From contig URED01000008.1 of NCBI GenBank assembly GCA_900546785.1, positions 1 through 59,111 of the forward strand: a stretch of DNA of 59,111 bases, in the 5' to 3' direction. Under the pieces are notes generated by a model. It saw nothing but the letters and a program-made list of their open reading frames with translations, was not told the origin of the DNA and made no database searches. Source of the stretch: an uncultured Oscillospiraceae bacterium. Lineage in GTDB: Bacteria; Bacillota; Clostridia; Oscillospirales; Acutalibacteraceae. Positions 54,040 to 59,111 of this stretch are shown here, in pieces; the stretch's first letter is position 1, and each line of letters starts with the position of its first letter. Both the position numbers and the translations under genes were made by a program.

Positions 54040-54648
54040 TTATAATCTGAAATTCTTAGATATCTGATATTGCTGTTCATTTTGATAATAACGGACTGTA
54101 AGTATAGAGAGGTCATTTGAAAATTCGCCTTCAACAGAAGACAGATCATAAGTATCCACCTGATCAAAAACACCTTTAAATTCTTTACAATAACTGCTCT
54201 TATCAAAAATATTTTGAACGATAAGTGTTTTATCATCAGAGCCGTCCTCTGCCAAACCGATATAAGCAATCAAATCGTTATCGGCACAAATAACATATAA
54301 GAAATCATCTGAAAAAGCATCTTTTTGCACACTGTAATATGTATGCTGCGTTATGCCAGTTCCCTTTCCCTTGCTGATATCCACCGTTGTTTCATTAAGC
54401 ATCGTTACAGAAAGTGGCATATCTGTCGCTTCTGTACGCACAAGTTCACCGTTTGCATTATAGATCTCATAAGTTTCAGACAATGTATTGGCATACAGTT
54501 TATAATAATCACATGCGGCAATAAGGCTGTTTTCATCAGATATACTTTCGCCCGTAATTGCATCAGACGAATTGTCTGTTTCTGTCAAAGAACAAGCAGA
54601 CAACAATAATAAAAACACGCACAAAAGTAAACAATAAAACTTTTTCAT
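54040..54648 (-). CDS. Lipoprotein of unknown function
   Basis: 202 residues starting MKKFYCLLLCVFLLLLSAC: a type II signal peptide with lipobox LSAC, so the mature protein is lipid-anchored at cysteine 19. The rest is soluble, acidic and rich in S, T, D and Y, with no motif I recognise. No ribosome binding site is visible before ATG 54648; instead a TATAAT-like box ends directly at the start codon, which could mean leaderless translation or a mis-set start. Confidence 0.7.
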   Translation of the reverse strand: MKKFYCLLLCVFLLLLSACSLTETDNSSDAITGESISDENSLIAACDYYKLYANTLSETYEIYNANGELVRTEATDMPLSVTMLNETTVDISKGKGTGITQHTYYSVQKDAFSDDFLYVICADNDLIAYIGLAEDGSDDKTLIVQNIFDKSSYCKEFKGVFDQVDTYDLSSVEGEFSNDLSILTVRYYQNEQQYQISKNFRL

Positions 54649-54694
54649 ATTATACAATTCAAGCTGTTAAATGTATTGATAATTACAAATTCAT

Positions 54695-56071
54695 TTATTT
54701 AACAAGTCGGACATTCTGAAGTTTTACAGCTTCATCGCCCTCGTTTGCGGCTGCGCCCTCAAAGCGCAGGAGCTCAAGGTTTTCAACATCTGCGGCGTCT
54801 ACGGCATGCTTATAATTTTCGCAAAGCTCGCCCCAAGAAGTTTTGGTCTTCATAATGGTGATATCCTTTGCGTTTCTGATAAAGAACGCCGAATTATCGT
54901 ATTTTTCAACGCCCCAGTCCAGGCACGGGCGCAGATCATAAAGTCCGCACGGCCACTTGCTTGTTTTGGTAAGCTCTATACGGCAGTTCTCAAAGGTAAC
55001 ATCCTCAATGGGATTTTCAGGATTGCCGTGTATCAACACGCCGTTTTCGCCCTTTGCAGTCACATTAAAGAATCTGATATTTTTAATTTTTCCGCTCTTT
55101 GTATTCTCGTCGCGGTTAAAGGTAGTGATCGTAATCGGTTCCGCCGTGCCCCACCAGTCCGGGCAGAAGCGGCGCGTTTCGATAACGATATTGGAGTAAG
55201 AAACGTTTTCCACATTGCCGCCGTCCCTGATCTGAATGGAGAGCCCGCGGTTTGAACGGCTGATCGTGCAGTTGGAAACGATGATGTTTCTGAAATCGCC
55301 GACGCCCTCCGTACCTATTTTTATGGCGGCGGAGGTGGAAACGAGCGTACAGCCGTCTATAATAACATTTTCCGTAGGGCCGTATTCGCTGTTGCCGCGC
55401 GAGGTCTTAAGGCAGATGCAGTCGTCTGCGCAGGTAACATGGCAGCCGAGTATGCGCACGTTGGAGCAGTGGTCGGGGTCAATGCCGTCGCTGTTGGCAA
55501 CATCAAGATCATTGAGTATGCGGATCCTGTCGATCAGCACATCATCGCAGCCGGCGGGATGCAGCGTCCAGAACGGCGCGTCCACCACCGTAAAATCTTT
55601 AAAGGTAATGTGGTTGCTCTTTTCTATGTAGATCACCGTGGGGCGCGGGTAAAAATCGCCTGTAACATAATACCTGTCCTTACGCTGCACAAAAGCATGA
55701 CCGTTTGCATCAATAACGCCCTCGCCGCTGATGGTGCAGCCGTCCGCTTCAAAACCATAGATGAACACGAAACTCGGCTTGCCCGTTACGGGATTGCCGA
55801 TCAGCGCCGTTTTGGGATCGTTTATAAGCTTGTTGGGTCTGATATAACCGTCTATATTGGAAGTTGCCTTGAGCCGGGCGCCCTTTTGCACGTGCAGATC
55901 CACATTGCTTTTCAGGCGTATGGAATCACTGTAAAACACATAGCCGCTTTGCAAAACAACCCTGCCGCCGCCGTTTTTGGCGCAGTCGTCAATCGCGTGC
56001 TGGATCGCAAAAGCGTCATTCGTAACGCCGTCTCCTGCGGCGCCGTACTGCAAAACATTATATTCTTTCAT
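54695..56071 (-). CDS. Glycoside hydrolase family 28-like enzyme (polygalacturonase type)
   Basis: 458 residues of right-handed parallel beta-helix. It begins with the pectate-lyase/GH28 N-terminus YGAAGDGVTNDAFAIQHAID. Catalytic-type aspartates appear in ANSDGIDPDHC and ADDCICLK, near residues 193 and 215. The usual GHG and RIK motifs are replaced by KIGTEGVGD and IQIRDGG, so the substrate may differ from polygalacturonate. No signal peptide, so it acts on imported oligosaccharides. It starts at ATG 56071 with weak upstream purines. Confidence 0.82.
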   Translation of the reverse strand: MKEYNVLQYGAAGDGVTNDAFAIQHAIDDCAKNGGGRVVLQSGYVFYSDSIRLKSNVDLHVQKGARLKATSNIDGYIRPNKLINDPKTALIGNPVTGKPSFVFIYGFEADGCTISGEGVIDANGHAFVQRKDRYYVTGDFYPRPTVIYIEKSNHITFKDFTVVDAPFWTLHPAGCDDVLIDRIRILNDLDVANSDGIDPDHCSNVRILGCHVTCADDCICLKTSRGNSEYGPTENVIIDGCTLVSTSAAIKIGTEGVGDFRNIIVSNCTISRSNRGLSIQIRDGGNVENVSYSNIVIETRRFCPDWWGTAEPITITTFNRDENTKSGKIKNIRFFNVTAKGENGVLIHGNPENPIEDVTFENCRIELTKTSKWPCGLYDLRPCLDWGVEKYDNSAFFIRNAKDITIMKTKTSWGELCENYKHAVDAADVENLELLRFEGAAANEGDEAVKLQNVRLVK

Positions 56072-56126
56072 AATATCAAACCCTTATTATTTAATGATGA
56101 ATATAATATAGCACAATGCTACCGGT

Positions 56127-56155
56127 TTGACAAGTAAAATCAATTATGCTATGAT
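56127..56155 (+). promoter_or_regulatory. Promoter of the FAD oxidoreductase gene
   Basis: TTGACA and TATGAT with a 17-base spacer. Transcription would begin near 56162, leaving a leader of about 105 bases. Confidence 0.8.
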
Positions 56156-56161
56156 ATAGCC

Positions 56162-56261
56162 GATAGGGCTGCCAAGCACTCCTCAGTCCAACGGAGCGCA
56201 AGGCGGCTGATTTTATGTGCGCGGCAGGGTACGCCGTGCAACGCTTCCGAAAGGTAAAGGA
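56162..56261 (+). ncRNA. Structured 5' leader of the oxidoreductase gene, class unknown
   Basis: GCTGCC (56168-56173) pairs with GGCGGC about 35 bases on, enclosing a CTCC/GGAG hairpin with purine-rich internal loop bases AAGCA and CGCAA. A second hairpin GCGCGGC/GCCGTGC follows. The ribosome binding site AAAGGAG comes right after. The layout suits a riboswitch or other translational control, but I could not match it to a class I know. Confidence 0.4.
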
Positions 56262-56266
56262 GTAAT

Positions 56267-57649
56267 ATGAAAAAATACGACGTTGCTATAGTCGGCGCCG
56301 GCCCGGCCGGAATCTTTACGGCTATTGAAATGCTGCGAAAGGGCAGTAAAAAAAGCATAATCATAGTAGAAAAAGGCAAATCCGTTGAGAAACGCAAATG
56401 CCCCAAGGCAGTTACGGGCAAATGCATGAACTGCAAGCCGTATTGCCACATTACAACGGGCTTTTCCGGTGCGGGCGCGTTTTCGGACGGCAAGCTTTCC
56501 CTTTCCTACGAGGTGGGCGGCAGCCTGCCGGAGCTTATAGGCGAGGATCTTGCGCAGGAAACGATCGATTATACGGACAAGATCTATCTTGAATTCGGCG
56601 CGGACACGCATATAGAGGGCATAGGCAACACGGAAGAGGTAAAGGAGATACGCAAGCGCGCCATTCAGGCGGGCTTAAAGCTTGTGGACTGCCCGATCCG
56701 CCATCTGGGCACGGAAAAAGCGCACGAGCTTTATTTTGAGATAGAAAAGCACCTGATTGCGCAGGGCGTGGATATTCTGTTTGACAGCCAGTGCAGCGAT
56801 CTGATCCTGGACGGCGAAAAGTGCCTTGGCGTGCGGCTTGAAAACGGAGACGAGATACATGCAGCACACACCGTTGTGGCAACGGGCAGGCGCGGCGCGG
56901 ACTGGCTTGAAAAGCTTTGCGCGGATCACGGCATTGCCCACCAGCCCGGCACGGTGGATATCGGCGTTCGCGTTGAGGTCAGAAATGAAATTATCGAAAC
57001 CATTAACAACGTGCTTTACGAATCCAAGCTTGTAGGTTACCCGAAGCCGTTTAAAAACAAGGTGCGCACATTCTGCCAAAACCCGGGCGGCTTTGTGGCG
57101 CAGGAAAATTATGACAACGACCTTGCCGTGGTCAACGGCCATTCCTACAAGGAGCTGAAAAGCCCGAACACGAATCTGGCTATTCTGTGCTCTCATAATT
57201 TTTCCGTGCCGTTCAACCAGCCGATCGCCTACGCGCAAAAGGTGGGCGAACTCACAAATATGCTGGGCGACGGGCATATCCTTGTGCAGCGCTTCGGCGA
57301 TATTTTAGAGGGTAAGCGCACATGGCAGAAAGAGCTGACGCAGAGCAACCTGCGCCCCACCCTGCCGGACGCCGTTGCGGGCGATATAACGGCGGCAATG
57401 CCCTACAGAGCCATGACAAATATCATCAATTTCATTCACGCGATGGACCATGTTGTGCCCGGCTTTGCCAGCCCGGAAACACTGCTTTACAGCCCGGAGC
57501 TGAAATTCTATTCCAATAAGGTAAAGATGGATACGGATTTCAATACGAATATAGAGGGGCTGCACTGCCTTGGAGATTCCAGCGGGTGGACAAGAGGACT
57601 GATGATGGCTTCCGTGCACGGCGTGCTGATGGGCAGAAAGCTTGTATAA
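56267..57649 (+). CDS. NAD(P)/FAD-dependent oxidoreductase (COG2509-like)
   Basis: 460 residues. N-terminal FAD site DVAIVGAGPAGIFTAIEML; a cysteine-rich segment KCPKAVTGKCMNCKPYCHITTG near residue 46-66, which is usual in this family and might bind metal; and HTVVATGRRGADW and CLGDSSGWTRGLMMASVHG as the second dinucleotide-type motifs. Members are annotated only as uncharacterised FAD-dependent dehydrogenases. AAAGGAG precedes the ATG. It has its own promoter and terminator. Confidence 0.88.
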   Translation: MKKYDVAIVGAGPAGIFTAIEMLRKGSKKSIIIVEKGKSVEKRKCPKAVTGKCMNCKPYCHITTGFSGAGAFSDGKLSLSYEVGGSLPELIGEDLAQETIDYTDKIYLEFGADTHIEGIGNTEEVKEIRKRAIQAGLKLVDCPIRHLGTEKAHELYFEIEKHLIAQGVDILFDSQCSDLILDGEKCLGVRLENGDEIHAAHTVVATGRRGADWLEKLCADHGIAHQPGTVDIGVRVEVRNEIIETINNVLYESKLVGYPKPFKNKVRTFCQNPGGFVAQENYDNDLAVVNGHSYKELKSPNTNLAILCSHNFSVPFNQPIAYAQKVGELTNMLGDGHILVQRFGDILEGKRTWQKELTQSNLRPTLPDAVAGDITAAMPYRAMTNIINFIHAMDHVVPGFASPETLLYSPELKFYSNKVKMDTDFNTNIEGLHCLGDSSGWTRGLMMASVHGVLMGRKLV

Positions 57650-57668
57650 AACAAAATACGGATATACG

Positions 57669-57709
57669 AAAACCGGCTCTTGCAGCAGTATTGCAAGAGC
57701 CGGTTTTTT
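57669..57709. terminator. Bidirectional terminator
   Basis: AAAACCGGCTCTTGCA and TGCAAGAGCCGGTTTT form a 16-bp stem with T-runs available on both strands, between converging genes. Confidence 0.92.
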
Positions 57710-57742
57710 CTTTGCGTTATGTTTTGGTTTGGGAATCCGCTT

Positions 57743-58324
57743 TTAATGGCGCGGGTGGGATTTGCGGTACGCTTCCTTTTTTGCAAGCTCCTGCTTTTTA
57801 AAGGAGCGGTACCAGGCGTATATGAGAAGCAAAACACCTGCTGCGGCAAGAACGCCGAGAACCTTATACGCTATATCCGCAAAGCGGTTGAAATTTGCCG
57901 CCGTTTCAATAAAGAACCACAGAGTTATATCCGAATCCTCACCGGTCTCCTCATCAACTATGTAATATCCACCGTCAAGATAGACCCTTTCTGCGTTTTC
58001 ATCATTATCCGGGTAATAATAGTAGTTATACATTGCAAGCGGATTCTCCCTGTCATAATCCGGGTTATATTCGGAGTAGAAAGTGACGGGAAAGCTATCA
58101 TCCGAAAGCTCTGACGGGAAAAATGCCCTTACGAGCAGCGCCGGTGTATTTTCCGTATTGACGAGCACCGTCATACTTGCAACGGAAAGTACAAGCACCG
58201 CCACGATTATAATAAAAGCAAAAATGATCTTATGATTTTTTGCAAAGCCTTTGAATGACGCCTTAACGATATCTTTTGTAGTTACAACAGATTTATCGGC
58301 AGTTATTTGTTTTTTATTTTCCAT
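57743..58324 (-). CDS. Two-span membrane protein of unknown function
   Basis: 193 residues. A charged N-terminus, a membrane span near residues 33-54 (IIFAFIIIVAVLVLSVAS), an extracellular acidic, tyrosine-rich domain of about 80 residues with a run of four tyrosines, then a second span (VLGVLAAAGVLLLIYAW) and a basic tail. Start ATG 58324 has AAGGTG 8 bases upstream. The family is not recognised. The gene is transcribed alone toward a strong terminator. Confidence 0.75.
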   Translation of the reverse strand: MENKKQITADKSVVTTKDIVKASFKGFAKNHKIIFAFIIIVAVLVLSVASMTVLVNTENTPALLVRAFFPSELSDDSFPVTFYSEYNPDYDRENPLAMYNYYYYPDNDENAERVYLDGGYYIVDEETGEDSDITLWFFIETAANFNRFADIAYKVLGVLAAAGVLLLIYAWYRSFKKQELAKKEAYRKSHPRH

Positions 58325-58424
58325 AATCATCACCTTTTTGATTTTACCATAAATCTAAGCCACGGTCAATAGCGGCGGCAAGATAGAAAGCGGCAATTTA
58401 TTGAAAAAAAGGTGCCGGTAAAAT

Positions 58425-58449
58425 AAAAAAAGGGGCGCCGAAGCGCCCC
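58425..58449 (-). terminator. Terminator after the 36-residue peptide gene
   Basis: Minus strand GGGGCGC-TTCG-GCGCCCC, a stem with a stable UUCG loop, then seven T residues. It lies 75 bases after the peptide stop codon. Confidence 0.9.
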
Positions 58450-58524
58450 ATAAATCAACAAGGTTGATTTTATTTGTGTTTTAAGGGAGCAAAAAGTACG
58501 TTGCGGTCACTCCCTCAGCAGAGA

Positions 58525-58635
58525 TTAAAGATCAGGACCTTGGATTTCGTCCGTGTTAGTAACACTTTCAGTTAACACTTCAACAGTGCTGAACTTTTCA
58601 ATCTCTGCGATCGGCTTTGAGTAAATCTCTTTCAA
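58525..58635 (-). CDS. 36-residue peptide gene, unknown function
   Basis: A TTG start with an excellent AAAGGAGGA ribosome binding site 6 bases upstream. The peptide begins MKEIYSKPIAEIEKFST and ends TNTDEIQGPDL; it has no cysteine, membrane span or signal sequence and its C-terminal half is rich in T, S, V and D. It follows the end of the surface-type gene at 58726 after a GC hairpin and precedes a strong terminator. Short peptides with a K-P-x-x-E-I-E-x-F start are common in Clostridia; some resemble precursors of modified peptides, but no modifying enzyme is visible in the window. Confidence 0.6.
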   Translation of the reverse strand: MKEIYSKPIAEIEKFSTVEVLTESVTNTDEIQGPDL

Positions 58636-58668
58636 AGAAAGTCCTCCTTTACTTATAGCCTTTACACA

Positions 58669-58690
58669 CCGGCGGCGTTGCCACCGCCGG
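58669..58690. other. GC-rich hairpin between surface-type gene and peptide gene
   Basis: CCGGCGG and CCGCCGG pair around eight bases. No T-run follows, so it may be an RNA processing or stability element that separates the two cistrons. Confidence 0.5.
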
Positions 58691-58725
58691 GTCTAAGCTT
58701 ATTTTTTGCGATACGACCTGTTAAA

Positions 58726-59111
58726 TTAAGCGTCGTAATCGAAGGACTGAACATCTGCATAATAAACAGCAGAGTTGCCCTCAGCGTCAGCTGCAATTAC
58801 ATATGCGCGTGCATAAGCTACGCCGGTGCCGGACGCGATACCAAAGGTAAGCGCGAACTGACCGTCATTTGCCGTGTTGCTGCTCTTTGCAAGATAGCAA
58901 CCGCCCGTTGTAGCATTCTCAAGCACAAGTGCTGCTTCTGCATCTTCATAATCCTTGCCGTATACGAAGCCGGATTCTACTACTGTGTAGCCTGCCGGTA
59001 CGTTTCTGGATGCAAGGAATCTTACCCTACCGTTTTCTGTAGGTGTTACATCTACCGCTGCAACTGTAGGTACTGCGGTTACTTCATCGCTTGTGTACGC
59101 TACCGTTACAT
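58726..59111 (-). CDS. C-terminal part of a surface/secreted-type protein (continues beyond the window)
   Basis: At least 128 residues open from the window edge to the stop at 58726. The sequence is rich in A, V, T, G and Y with alternating beta-strand pattern (for example ARAYVIAADAEGNSAVYYA), like Ig-like or fibronectin-type modules of Clostridia surface proteins. It ends in FDYDA without LPXTG, dockerin or membrane anchor. The N-terminus and true length cannot be seen. Confidence 0.7.
   Translation of the reverse strand, partial: VTVAYTSDEVTAVPTVAAVDVTPTENGRVRFLASRNVPAGYTVVESGFVYGKDYEDAEAALVLENATTGGCYLAKSSNTANDGQFALTFGIASGTGVAYARAYVIAADAEGNSAVYYADVQSFDYDA

Overview
The window looks like a chromosomal segment of a gut-type member of the Bacillota, class Clostridia, probably Oscillospirales. 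This is inferred from the CIRCE-controlled htpG, tRNA genes with encoded CCA, AGGAGG-type ribosome binding sites, a YtrA-type GntR/ABC operon, sodium-pump decarboxylase subunits and the general protein flavour. There is no rRNA, prophage, CRISPR array or transposase gene.

Layout. 1-8022 carries carbohydrate and housekeeping genes on the plus strand: a DUF308 membrane protein, phosphoglucomutase, a NifU-like protein, a GH38 alpha-mannosidase and CCA-adding enzyme. 8044-8461 is a small divergent locus: a frameshifted ribbon-helix-helix regulator facing a 54-residue membrane protein across a palindromic operator. 8539-11370 holds htpG with its promoter and CIRCE, then a cytidylate kinase-like gene. 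11378-21674 is an arginine operon on the minus strand (argC-argJ-argB-argD-argF-carA-carB) behind a promoter and an ARG box; its last gene is a single-ORF fusion of CarB to diaminopimelate epimerase (DapF). 22014-30166 contains an XRE regulator, a PHP phosphatase, tRNA-Asp/Thr, glutamate dehydrogenase, a membrane M28 peptidase, tRNA-Ser, a Rieske-FAD oxidoreductase and a flavodoxin/ferredoxin protein. 30612-34725 has PcrA and the OadB/OadG pair. 35530-42113 is a six-gene minus-strand operon with two ABC systems and a GntR regulator, with a palindromic operator at its head. 42346-53338 is a nine-gene collinear unit: tyrA-aroB-aroA-aroC-pheA, a VTT membrane protein, galK, a diacylglycerol-kinase-like gene and a frameshifted glycoside hydrolase. 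The right end has a lipoprotein, a GH28-like enzyme, an oxidoreductase with a structured leader, and the 3' end of a surface-type protein followed by a 36-residue peptide gene.

How the parts join. GdhA supplies glutamate, the Arg operon makes citrulline via carbamoyl phosphate, and the aro unit makes phenylalanine and tyrosine precursors. GH38, GH28, the clan GH-A enzyme, GalK and phosphoglucomutase indicate plant or host glycan use.

Most unusual content. (1) Two unrelated tRNA genes (Thr, Ser) are each followed by the same small architecture: a terminator, an inverted copy of the T-arm, a variable hairpin, an identical 10-bp-arm hairpin, and a direct copy of the tRNA 3' end including CCA, then a second terminator. 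(2) Three copies of a 280-300 bp noncoding repeat family with base-pair-preserving changes each end within two bases of a terminator-like hairpin; one copy is flanked by 38-bp direct repeats of that hairpin. Neither matches an element class I can name.
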